Translations under genes and position numbers: made by a program
Notes under the pieces: generated by a model
The model's input: only the letters and a program-made list of their open reading frames with translations
Databases searched by the model: none
What the model was told of the DNA's origin: nothing
Origin: Urinicoccus massiliensis
GTDB taxonomy: Bacteria > Bacillota > Clostridia > Tissierellales > Peptoniphilaceae
DNA length: 64,000 bases
Assembly (NCBI RefSeq): GCF_900120405.1
Contig: NZ_LT635492.1
Span: 639,478 to 703,477 of the forward strand
Direction of reading: 5' to 3'
Shown here: positions 34,225-42,187 of the stretch, one piece after another
Position numbering within the stretch: the first letter of the stretch is position 1
Layout: each line of letters begins with the position of its first letter

Positions 34225-34318
34225 TAAAAAAGACGATAGAGTTTTTAATTTCTATCGCCAGTGATTATCTAATATTTATTTTTCTTTAAATTGATTTTAT
34301 TGTACAGCTTAATAATTG
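34225..34318 (-). repeat. CD1845-3' end/terminator module, copy 1 (truncated)
   Basis: Contains GACGATAGAG...TTTCTATCG (hairpin) and TTTATTTTTCTTTAAATTGA, the stop region of the CD1845-type gene, matching 45691-45790 and 57016-57118. Only the last ~12 codons of the gene remain, joined to an ISL3-type palindrome. Confidence 0.8.
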
Positions 34319-34376
34319 GCTCTTTGTCAAATTTTGGGGTGAGATTCGTTCTCGCCCCAAAATTTGACAAATAGCC
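34318..34376. repeat. palindromic pair of ISL3-type left ends (59 bp)
   Basis: GGCTCTTTGTCAAATTTTGG and its near-exact complement CAAAATTTGACAAATAGCC face each other around GGGTGAGATTCGTTCTCGCCC. Two left ends of the ISL3 element (compare 49636) are fused head-to-head with no transposase. It resembles a minimal non-autonomous element and can fold into a long hairpin at the 3' end of the iron locus. Confidence 0.72.
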
Positions 34377-34380
34377 TATT

Positions 34381-35583
34381 TTAATCATTATCTCTTTGCA
34401 TCAATAATAATTCTACTTTATTTATTTTATTAATAGCAATAATTGAAGATATTGGTCCTAACAAGGTTCCCAAAATTATTACTATTATTAACATTAAAAT
34501 CATAAGGAATATATTCGGTCTTAAAAAAGGCATATTCAAAAGTGATGAAAATATATTATTGAAAGTTATACTTAAAACAAAGGAAAGCACAGAACCTATG
34601 ACTGCACCTGTACCATTAATTAGCATAGATTCAATAAGAACTACTTCACTGAGTTTTTTCTTTGTTGCTCCTAATATCCTTATGGTTGCAAATTCTCTTT
34701 TCCTTTCCTTAACTGATAAGGTATTTACAAGACTTAAAATAAAGAAAGCTAGTATCCAAATCAAAGCTATCAATATATACACATATACAAGCATGTTTTT
34801 TGCTGAATCTGAAACTTCTGTCATTATTTTTCTTGGCAATAAAGGATACACTTTTTCTTTTTTAAATTCTTCTTTAATAAGTTTTTGAATTGTTTTTGGA
34901 TCTTTGTTTTTTTCAACTTTTACTAAAATAGAAGATATATCATCTTTTTTTGCCACCGGATGATTAATTATCTTTTCATATTCCTTGGCTAATCTATGAG
35001 TTTCTTCTATTGTCATAAAAACTGAATTATCAAAACCCATGCCAGTTTTTGCAAGCCTACCTCTTATCTCAAATTCTTGATTAAAAAATTTAACCTTATG
35101 ATTAATAGTCCCCACAATGTTAGCACCTACAACAACTTGCCCAGCTTTAATTGGAGTTTTAATCTGTTTTTCAAGCCAAGGTTTAACGCTAAAGTCATCA
35201 GAAAAGTCAATTCCTATAACTTGAATGGGAAAAGAACAGCATCCAGCAGAAAGTGTAGCTAGATAAACTTGACCACAGGCTTTTTCAACTCCTGGTATTT
35301 TTTTTACTCTATTTAATATATCCTTGTCAAAAAAAAATGTATTAGGTTCTCCCCTTAATATTGCACCTGTAATTTTGGAATCATAACCTTCTGGGACTAC
35401 TATAATGTCTGCTCCCATCCTATCTGATAGAGATTTCATGCCGTTTTTAAGAGAAAAAATTATAAATGATGACATGAATAAAATAAAAGTTAAAATTCCT
35501 ACAAGTAAAATCAAGGTAATTGACCTTGCCTTTTTATTTTCTATATTCTTTTTTGCTAAATTAATTGTGTATAAATCTTTCAT
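34381..35583 (-). CDS. FtsX/MacB-type ABC transporter permease
   Basis: A 400-residue permease with one N-terminal membrane segment (about 20-45), a large external MacB-like periplasmic domain and three C-terminal segments of the FtsX domain (about 270-395, containing SLVNTLSVKERKREFATIRI). It has a paired Cys (GCCSFP) in the external domain, unusual and possibly metal- or redox-related. ATG overlaps the FMN-binding gene stop (TAATG). Last gene of the P19/FTR1-type iron locus; two further permeases of this class lie upstream, so the ABC part may be heteromeric. Confidence 0.88.
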   Translation of the reverse strand: MKDLYTINLAKKNIENKKARSITLILLVGILTFILFMSSFIIFSLKNGMKSLSDRMGADIIVVPEGYDSKITGAILRGEPNTFFFDKDILNRVKKIPGVEKACGQVYLATLSAGCCSFPIQVIGIDFSDDFSVKPWLEKQIKTPIKAGQVVVGANIVGTINHKVKFFNQEFEIRGRLAKTGMGFDNSVFMTIEETHRLAKEYEKIINHPVAKKDDISSILVKVEKNKDPKTIQKLIKEEFKKEKVYPLLPRKIMTEVSDSAKNMLVYVYILIALIWILAFFILSLVNTLSVKERKREFATIRILGATKKKLSEVVLIESMLINGTGAVIGSVLSFVLSITFNNIFSSLLNMPFLRPNIFLMILMLIIVIILGTLLGPISSIIAINKINKVELLLMQRDND

Positions 35584-36008
35584 TATTTTGCACCATCAAG
35601 AGCATTATTGCAAGCTTCTATAAATTGCTTGTAAGTTTGTGTTGCCCCCGAAATAACGTCCACTCCTTCAGGATTTCCTTTTTCCACTAATCTATCTGGG
35701 TATGACTTTGCAAGATTTATAGCTTGTTGGGCTATCTTATATAGTCCTTCATTTTGGCTTTGACCATAAGATTCGTCCTTTTCTTTTCCATCTCCATCAA
35801 TGTTTTGCATTGTGCAAGATTCAATCTTATTGTCTTTAACACTTATATCCACCTTTACAAGTCCGCCTCTTTCATCTTTGGCAGATTCTCCATGATATGT
35901 GCCGTCCTTATAGCTTACACTTGGAGCTTCTTCTTTTTTATCTCCTCCACAAGCAACTAGGCCAAGCCCCAAAGAAAAAATTATTAATACATTTAAAATT
36001 TTTCTCAT
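35583..36008 (-). CDS. FMN-binding-domain lipoprotein
   Basis: A 141-residue lipoprotein: signal peptide with lipobox LGLVACG (Cys20) followed by an FMN_bind domain. The domain starts YKDGTYHGESAKDERGGLVK and ends with the flavin-attachment motif VISGATQTYKQF, in which the Thr of SGAT is the covalent FMN site used by ApbE in related proteins. No apbE gene is in this window. Extracytoplasmic FMN beside a P19/FTR1 system suggests electron delivery for reduction of Fe3+; this is inference. ATG overlaps the ATPase stop (ATGA). Confidence 0.9.
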   Translation of the reverse strand: MRKILNVLIIFSLGLGLVACGGDKKEEAPSVSYKDGTYHGESAKDERGGLVKVDISVKDNKIESCTMQNIDGDGKEKDESYGQSQNEGLYKIAQQAINLAKSYPDRLVEKGNPEGVDVISGATQTYKQFIEACNNALDGAK

Positions 36009-36724
36009 ATAAACTCCTTAAGTTTTTCATCTTTTTTTACAGAATCAAGAACTGGTCTTTTTCTTTTCATTTTTTCTTCTTTTGAAATTTTACCATGTTC
36101 AAGAGTTATCATTCTTTCAGATTCTTCACCGACTTCAGGGTCGTGAGTTACAACAATAATTGTTGATCCTGCATTGTGAAGTTTTTCAAATATGTCAAGA
36201 ACTATATATTCATTCTTTTCATCCAAATTTCCTGTAGGTTCATCGGCTAAAAGTATTGTAGGATGATTAATAAGAGCTCTAGCAATGCATACTCTTTGTT
36301 GTTCCCCACCTGATAATTGGTTGGGTAAGTGCTTGGCTCTTTCAGCAAGACCTACTGCAGCCAAAGCTTCCATTGCTTCTTGTGCATCTGGCATAGAATG
36401 ATAATATTGTGACATCATTACATTTTCCAAAGCACTTAAATAATTAACTAAATGAAATTGTTGGAAAATAAGTCCTATCTTATCCCTTCTAATAACTGTT
36501 AGTTCCTTAGGTGATTTTTTTGCTATATCTTCACCATCCAAAATAACTTCTCCAAGTGAAGGTTTATCCATGGCACCAATAATATTCATCATTGTTGTTT
36601 TACCAGAACCTGATGGACCCATTATAGAAATCCATTCGCCCTTTTCTACACTTAAATTGATTTTGTCAAGGGCTTTAAGTTCACCATAAATTTTTGAAAC
36701 GTCTACGAGTTTTAATATATCCAT
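36005..36724 (-). CDS. ABC transporter ATP-binding protein (LolD/MacB type)
   Basis: A 239-residue ATPase: Walker A SIMGPSGSGKTTMMNIIG (about residues 34-51), Q-loop IGLIFQQFHLVNYL, signature LSGGEQQRVCIARALINHP (about 137-155), Walker B ILLADEPTGNLD and switch His in VVTHDPEV. This subfamily couples to FtsX-type permeases rather than transporters with ten segments. It has a short basic tail. It lies 11 bases after the upstream permease gene and overlaps the FMN-binding gene by 4 bp. Confidence 0.94.
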   Translation of the reverse strand: MDILKLVDVSKIYGELKALDKINLSVEKGEWISIMGPSGSGKTTMMNIIGAMDKPSLGEVILDGEDIAKKSPKELTVIRRDKIGLIFQQFHLVNYLSALENVMMSQYYHSMPDAQEAMEALAAVGLAERAKHLPNQLSGGEQQRVCIARALINHPTILLADEPTGNLDEKNEYIVLDIFEKLHNAGSTIIVVTHDPEVGEESERMITLEHGKISKEEKMKRKRPVLDSVKKDEKLKEFI

Positions 36725-36735
36725 AAAATTCCCTT

Positions 36736-37884
36736 CTATTCTCCACGAAGCACTAAAGCTGGATCAATATCAACAGTTTTAGATACTGGTATTAAAGATG
36801 CAACTATAGTTATTACTATACAGACAATAATTGTCATAGGTACTAAAAGAGGCAAGAAACTTACCTTTCTAGCAAATACCGAAATACTTACTCTATTGGC
36901 AAATATATATCCTAATGCAACACCTAAAAGTCCACCAAAAACCCCCAAAAATGCTCCTTCACCTAAAAAGTCAACGATTACTGACGAATTTGTGGCGCCC
37001 AAAGCTTTCTTAAGACCTATTTCTTTACGCCTTTCAGTTACAACAGCCATCATTGTTGTGGATACACATATCATCATTATGAATAATACTATTATCGTTA
37101 CAATGAAGACAAGAGCTTGTAATTTGTTCAAAACTATATCTTGTGAGGCGGTAACTCTTTTTACCATTTGTGGAGTTAGAGATCCATCCTTTTGTGAAAT
37201 ATTTGATACTATTTTTGAAAGTTCATTTTGTTCAGCTTCTATTGAATATTCTACGACATCAAAATTTTTGTCTTTAACAAGCTTTGAAATATCATCAATA
37301 CTCATAAAAATAAGTTCTTCTTCTTTACCACCTGTTGTTACAACTCCTGAAACAACAAAATTAGTATCTATAGAACCTTCTCCATAAACTTTGGGAGTAT
37401 TTATAATAATTTTATCTCCCTCTTTTAATTCCAAAGCCTTTGAAACTTCATTACCTATTAAAACTTCTCTCGATTTTTCAGGCCATGAACCGTCAATAAG
37501 CCAGTATGGAGAATTTTCTTTCGCTCCCTTTAAATCTGTACCTGCAAGCATATAAGGTTGTTCATTAATTTTTGCATTTGTATAAATATAGGGTGCCTGA
37601 CCGACAAGCTTTCCTGATGGAATTAACGATTTAATTTCATCTAACTGTTCATTGGTAATTTTTTTATCAGGGTTAGTGGGAATTACCAACATGTTTGCAC
37701 CATAAGACCTGAATTCCTTACCCATTTGTCTAGGAATATCATAGTAAATAGTAACAAGCCCTGAAAGAATTGTTGCTCCCATAGCTATAGCAAGTAGTGC
37801 TGTTAACATTCTTGCACGTCTTCTTGCCAAGGAAGTCATTATCATTTTTAAATAAAATTTATTTTTACTTTGTTTACCTTCCAT
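36736..37884 (-). CDS. FtsX/MacB-type ABC transporter permease
   Basis: A 382-residue permease with one N-terminal segment (ARMLTALLAIAMGATILSGL), a large external domain and the C-terminal FtsX block (about 255-380; TERRKEIGLKKALGATNSSV). Homologous in layout to the 34381 and 37874 permeases. The start overlaps the preceding permease by 11 bp, so the two are probably made in equal amounts as partners of the ATPase at 36005. In the comparable Campylobacter p19 locus two such permeases and an ATPase accompany P19 and FTR1. Confidence 0.9.
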   Translation of the reverse strand: MEGKQSKNKFYLKMIMTSLARRRARMLTALLAIAMGATILSGLVTIYYDIPRQMGKEFRSYGANMLVIPTNPDKKITNEQLDEIKSLIPSGKLVGQAPYIYTNAKINEQPYMLAGTDLKGAKENSPYWLIDGSWPEKSREVLIGNEVSKALELKEGDKIIINTPKVYGEGSIDTNFVVSGVVTTGGKEEELIFMSIDDISKLVKDKNFDVVEYSIEAEQNELSKIVSNISQKDGSLTPQMVKRVTASQDIVLNKLQALVFIVTIIVLFIMMICVSTTMMAVVTERRKEIGLKKALGATNSSVIVDFLGEGAFLGVFGGLLGVALGYIFANRVSISVFARKVSFLPLLVPMTIIVCIVITIVASLIPVSKTVDIDPALVLRGE

Positions 37885-39157
37885 GTAGTACCTCCGTTGG
37901 ATTTAAATTCAAGAGGTATCTTATAGCTGGTATTGAACCCAATATTGTAACAAGAATAATAAGGATTGCTACAATGGGAACTACCATAGCTGTTGGAGCT
38001 ATTGCTGAGCCGAAAACTGTTAGACCAATAATCTGAGTAAGTAGCAGACCAACTCCGTAACCTATAACTGTTCCAAATATCGCTGTCAAAATTATTTCCA
38101 CAAGAATTATACCAATTATCCTTCCATTTGACGCTCCTATAGCTTTTTGAAGTCCAATTTCATTAGATCTTTCCATTACAGATGCTGTAATAAGATTAGA
38201 AATACCAAGTCCTGAACCAATCAAAGTTAATACTGTAATTAAAACCATAAGAAGAGTAGTCTTATTTAAAATATCTCCTTCACTTTCTGCAACTTGGCGA
38301 ATTGGCTTAGCTACAGAATCAGTCATTACTTCTGTTATTTGATAACAAATAGCAGAAACATAAGCTGTACAATACCATACTTCCCTTTCCTTAATAGTTA
38401 AAGATAGTGGGTTTTTGGCAGCCTTTCTTGCTAAGTCATTGTCTGGTGTAGTAAGAGCTGATACTTCAACTTTATTTACAACTCCAGTAGCTCCAGCAAA
38501 TTCTTGTGCTGTTTTTAAAGTAGAATATATAAATGCATCTTCATCAGAACCTGATGAGAAAATACCCTTAACTTTTAATTTTTTGTCTAAATTATTGCTT
38601 TTTAGTTGGATTTCATCACCAACTTTAAATCCATTTCTATCTGCAAAAATCTTTCCAAGCATAACTGAATCGCTATCATTTTCTGATAACCACTCGCCTT
38701 GAACTTCCCACCAGTTTTTAAGTCTAATCATACCAGTATCAACTGATTCTCCAGTAGGCAAATTCATATGATTATTAAACCATGTTCCTACCATCTTAGT
38801 ATGTTTAGAATCATTATTACAAGAAACCCAAGTGTTAAGATATGGCGTATAGTCTACAATATTGTAAGCCCAAAAAATAGTTTTAATGTTAGGAAGTTCT
38901 GATTCCTTTAAATATTTTTGAACCTGCCCCTCTTTTTCTTGCATGCCATACAAATCATCAAGAAGGGAAGCTTCCTTTGGCAATACATTAATATTTGCTC
39001 CATAGGTCTTTAATTCTTGATTAACTTTATCTCCAACACCGAGCATGGTATTTAACATTGAAGTGGCAAGAGAAGCTCCAAGGGCAACTGTAAATGCAAT
39101 AAGAGCCATCTTTCCCTTTTGTCTAAAAAGCGCTCCTTTAACTATTCTCCAAAACAT
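37874..39157 (-). CDS. FtsX/MacB-type ABC transporter permease
   Basis: A 427-residue permease: N-terminal segment (MALIAFTVALGASLATSMLN), external MacB_PCD-like domain of about 230 residues, and three C-terminal segments (MERSNEIGLQKAIGASNGRI precedes the second). Its overall form matches the neighbouring 36736 gene. Lies eight bases after the DUF2318 gene. Known of the family: they act in mechanotransmission or extrusion complexes; a role in handling iron delivered by P19 is inferred only from gene order. Confidence 0.9.
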   Translation of the reverse strand: MFWRIVKGALFRQKGKMALIAFTVALGASLATSMLNTMLGVGDKVNQELKTYGANINVLPKEASLLDDLYGMQEKEGQVQKYLKESELPNIKTIFWAYNIVDYTPYLNTWVSCNNDSKHTKMVGTWFNNHMNLPTGESVDTGMIRLKNWWEVQGEWLSENDSDSVMLGKIFADRNGFKVGDEIQLKSNNLDKKLKVKGIFSSGSDEDAFIYSTLKTAQEFAGATGVVNKVEVSALTTPDNDLARKAAKNPLSLTIKEREVWYCTAYVSAICYQITEVMTDSVAKPIRQVAESEGDILNKTTLLMVLITVLTLIGSGLGISNLITASVMERSNEIGLQKAIGASNGRIIGIILVEIILTAIFGTVIGYGVGLLLTQIIGLTVFGSAIAPTAMVVPIVAILIILVTILGSIPAIRYLLNLNPTEVLHGR

Positions 39158-39165
39158 AAGCCCTC

Positions 39166-40437
39166 CTACTTAAATACATAAGACAATGCGTCAAGATCTT
39201 TTGGCGCAATCTTTATCTTTTTATCATGGACAATGTATGGGAAAGGTATCGGGTTACATCCACCCTTAAAACCTATTGTACCCCTATTCATTACAACGTC
39301 GCACAACTTACAAATAACATCATCGCCTCTTTCAAAATATCCAGATGGACCACATATCTCGCAGGCATCAAGTACAACTCCATAGGAACCTTCTGATTTT
39401 TTAATGCAGAAAAATCTCATTTGTGCACCATCCTTTGCCTTATACAAATATCTGTGCAAATGCATATCCTCTAAGCTACTTAAAGGAATAACAATCATTC
39501 CATTTTCAGTTTGATAATCTTCAGGTGGTGAAAGGGCCTGTTCCTTATTAGAATATGCCTTTCCAACCGTTAATGAAAAAGTATTAATAAATAGAACGGC
39601 AAGGAAAAAAATTGCCCAATGTCTTTTATTCTTCATTCTATACTTTATTTTTCTTAACTGAGCCCTATTGCTATAGTCTTCATTAACTTTAATATTTTGC
39701 TTGTATAAAATTACTGGAATAGCTATCATAATTAACATTGTTGCAAATAAAAACACATTTTCGTGATTAGCTATAAATGCAATAACTCTAAAAAAGTTAA
39801 CATTTCTAGGAATAATCCCTTTAGAATAAAACCTTTGAATTATGATATTAAATTGGCTGATACCCGAGCATATCAAGCTCAAAAAAACAATAATCTTTAA
39901 GTTTTTACCTTCAAGTTTAACTGAGGACTTGTATATGGCAAGCCCTGATAAAATCATCATGATTATCCCAAAAACAAAGCCTAAAATCCTAAAAAGTACA
40001 ATAGTTGAAACAGCACTTTCGCCATAATATACAAATTTGTTTGATTGGTTAAATACATACGGTAAATAATAAAAACAAATTCCTACAAGATATACAACAA
40101 CCGATGATGAAATGAAGTTATCATAAATTTTAGCATTTATCTTATCTTCAAATATCATAAAAATTAATATTAAAAATACTGAGATAACTATGGGTACCAT
40201 AGACCAGAAATTCAATTCTGTTCTATTAATAAAATTAGGTATATTTCTTATAATTATTGAAACAATTGCTGCAATTACCCCTAAAACTAAAGAAATTATA
40301 ATAACATACTTTTTATATTTGCTCTCTTTAGTTGTATAATAGGCAAGTATTAAAGAAATCATTAGAGAAAAGGCTATTCCCGCCTCCATAACTTTAATAA
40401 AAATTTTTAAAATAATTTCACCCCCCCATAAATGCAT
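39166..40437 (-). CDS. DUF2318-domain membrane protein (Fe-S/heme-free iron-uptake partner)
   Basis: About 423 residues. Eight to nine hydrophobic segments are followed by a C-terminal DUF2318 domain carrying the paired cysteine motifs LDACEICGPSGYFERG and VICKLCDVVMNR with GFKGGCNPIPFPY. It corresponds to the multi-segment membrane protein beside p19 and ftr1 in Campylobacter. The Cys clusters suggest metal or redox cofactors. The start is unsettled: ATG at 40437 touches the preceding hairpin, while a run of seven G residues plus TGA just downstream looks like a ribosome site for a later start (ATT at about 40416, or ATG at 40389). Confidence 0.82.
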   Translation of the reverse strand: MHLWGGEIILKIFIKVMEAGIAFSLMISLILAYYTTKESKYKKYVIIISLVLGVIAAIVSIIIRNIPNFINRTELNFWSMVPIVISVFLILIFMIFEDKINAKIYDNFISSSVVVYLVGICFYYLPYVFNQSNKFVYYGESAVSTIVLFRILGFVFGIIMMILSGLAIYKSSVKLEGKNLKIIVFLSLICSGISQFNIIIQRFYSKGIIPRNVNFFRVIAFIANHENVFLFATMLIMIAIPVILYKQNIKVNEDYSNRAQLRKIKYRMKNKRHWAIFFLAVLFINTFSLTVGKAYSNKEQALSPPEDYQTENGMIVIPLSSLEDMHLHRYLYKAKDGAQMRFFCIKKSEGSYGVVLDACEICGPSGYFERGDDVICKLCDVVMNRGTIGFKGGCNPIPFPYIVHDKKIKIAPKDLDALSYVFK

Positions 40438-40463
40438 ATAAGGGGAACATGAATTCCCCTTAT
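40438..40463 (-). terminator. hairpin between Tp34 and DUF2318 genes
   Basis: Minus strand ATAAGGGGAA-TTCATG-TTCCCCTTAT. There is no T run after it, so it may stabilise the upstream message or partially attenuate the downstream genes. Confidence 0.55.
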
Positions 40464-40486
40464 AAATATTATAAATTTTTAAAACT

Positions 40487-41152
40487 TTACCATTGTGGTC
40501 CGTTCCATTCGAAGTCAGTCCATTCTGCAACAAGTGGTTCTGTCCAGAATCTACCTGTTACACCAGTTTCTTTATCTACGTGTAGTAAGTAGTCATTGCC
40601 TGGTGCAGTAACTTCAAATTTTACATCATAAACGCCAACACCTTCGTCAAATTTAACATTTGCACCATAGTGTGGACCATCAGATGCGTTCATTGGCATG
40701 AAAGAAACTTCTTGAACATGATCTGAACCTTTCTTTTGTAAATAAGCTTTTACTTTTAACCATGGAACAAAATCACCAACACCATAACCTAATGTTGAAC
40801 CTTCTTGTGATGCTGTAATGTCAGCTTCAATATGGCAGTCAGCTTCTTCTTTAGGAATTGAGTTCCCTGCTGGTTCCATATCAACTGGTTGGAAATATAC
40901 ACCGGAGATTACTAAAGGTCCTTTAGTTTGGTCATCGCCAATTGGAAATTCTTCAAATCCTGCATCTTCTCCTGGAGCTGCAGCTTTTGCATCTCCTGCT
41001 TCTTTCTTGTTTCCTTCAGCTGGTGCTTTTTCTTCTGTAGAAGTTTTAGCTGTATTATTAGCTTTTGTATCTTCTTTTTTACCACAAGCTGTAAACATTA
41101 ATGCACACACAAGCGTCATAACAACAAGAAGTAAACTTTTCTTTTTTAACAT
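40487..41152 (-). CDS. Tp34/P19-family iron-binding lipoprotein, second copy
   Basis: A 221-residue lipoprotein identical to the one at 41513. Signal peptide with lipobox LMFTAC (Cys22), an Ala/Lys/Glu-rich linker (about 25-60), then the Iron_transp (P19/Tp34) beta-sandwich. The metal ligands of P19 have counterparts: His and Glu in DCHIEADI, Met in SFMPMNAS, His in GPHYGA and His in YLLHVDK. These proteins bind iron and copper and feed FTR1 permeases. A tandem-duplication product; it now lies next to the DUF2318 gene, keeping the operon order and doubling gene dose. Confidence 0.93.
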   Translation of the reverse strand: MLKKKSLLLVVMTLVCALMFTACGKKEDTKANNTAKTSTEEKAPAEGNKKEAGDAKAAAPGEDAGFEEFPIGDDQTKGPLVISGVYFQPVDMEPAGNSIPKEEADCHIEADITASQEGSTLGYGVGDFVPWLKVKAYLQKKGSDHVQEVSFMPMNASDGPHYGANVKFDEGVGVYDVKFEVTAPGNDYLLHVDKETGVTGRFWTEPLVAEWTDFEWNGPQW

Positions 41153-41161
41153 AATACCCTC

Positions 41162-41486
41162 CTATTTTTTTTCTTGGCTGGTTTCAAGCTCAGCTCTAAT
41201 TTTTTTGTTTCTATTATTTTGATAGATAACAGAAACAATGGTTACTACTAATAGAATAATTTGTGGGATAAGATTTTCATACCTATCGTATATTCCTATA
41301 GCTTCAGCAGACCATCCATTCATCCAAGGAACTATAGTTCTGCCAATTACATCTGCTTCTTGTAATTCTCCTATGCCCTTTCCTAAGAGAGACAAGCAAA
41401 GTATAAACATTAGCCAAGAAGTAAATGTAAAGAATGGTTTTAATGGTAGCCTTACAGAAACTTTAGCAATTAAATAATATACAATT
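41162..41486 (-). pseudogene. 3' fragment of the FTR1 permease gene
   Basis: Repeats the last ~105 codons of the gene at 42188. It has no start signal and lacks both REGxE motifs, so it cannot make a working permease. It was created by the tandem duplication. Three substitutions separate it from the parent. Confidence 0.93.
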
Positions 41487-41512
41487 TATAAATATTATAA
41501 ATTTTTAAAACT

Positions 41513-42178
41513 TTACCATTGTGGTCCGTTCCATTCGAAGTCAGTCCATTCTGCAACAAGTGGTTCTGTCCAGAATCTACCTGTTACACCAGTTTCTTTA
41601 TCTACGTGTAGTAAGTAGTCATTGCCTGGTGCAGTAACTTCAAATTTTACATCATAAACGCCAACACCTTCGTCAAATTTAACATTTGCACCATAGTGTG
41701 GACCATCAGATGCGTTCATTGGCATGAAAGAAACTTCTTGAACATGATCTGAACCTTTCTTTTGTAAATAAGCTTTTACTTTTAACCATGGAACAAAATC
41801 ACCAACACCATAACCTAATGTTGAACCTTCTTGTGATGCTGTAATGTCAGCTTCAATATGGCAGTCAGCTTCTTCTTTAGGAATTGAGTTCCCTGCTGGT
41901 TCCATATCAACTGGTTGGAAATATACACCGGAGATTACTAAAGGTCCTTTAGTTTGGTCATCGCCAATTGGAAATTCTTCAAATCCTGCATCTTCTCCTG
42001 GAGCTGCAGCTTTTGCATCTCCTGCTTCTTTCTTGTTTCCTTCAGCTGGTGCTTTTTCTTCTGTAGAAGTTTTAGCTGTATTATTAGCTTTTGTATCTTC
42101 TTTTTTACCACAAGCTGTAAACATTAATGCACACACAAGCGTCATAACAACAAGAAGTAAACTTTTCTTTTTTAACAT
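41513..42178 (-). CDS. Tp34/P19-family iron-binding lipoprotein
   Basis: A 221-residue lipoprotein, the ancestral copy directly after the intact FTR1 gene (nine-base gap, AGGAGGGTAT before the ATG). The order FTR1 then P19-like protein matches bacterial P19/FTR1 iron-uptake operons. Lipobox Cys22; metal-site candidates His and Glu of DCHIEADI, Met of SFMPM, His of GPHYG and His of LLHVD. It would capture iron on the outer membrane face and hand it to the permease. Identical to the copy at 40487. Confidence 0.95.
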   Translation of the reverse strand: MLKKKSLLLVVMTLVCALMFTACGKKEDTKANNTAKTSTEEKAPAEGNKKEAGDAKAAAPGEDAGFEEFPIGDDQTKGPLVISGVYFQPVDMEPAGNSIPKEEADCHIEADITASQEGSTLGYGVGDFVPWLKVKAYLQKKGSDHVQEVSFMPMNASDGPHYGANVKFDEGVGVYDVKFEVTAPGNDYLLHVDKETGVTGRFWTEPLVAEWTDFEWNGPQW

Positions 42179-42187
42179 AATACCCTC

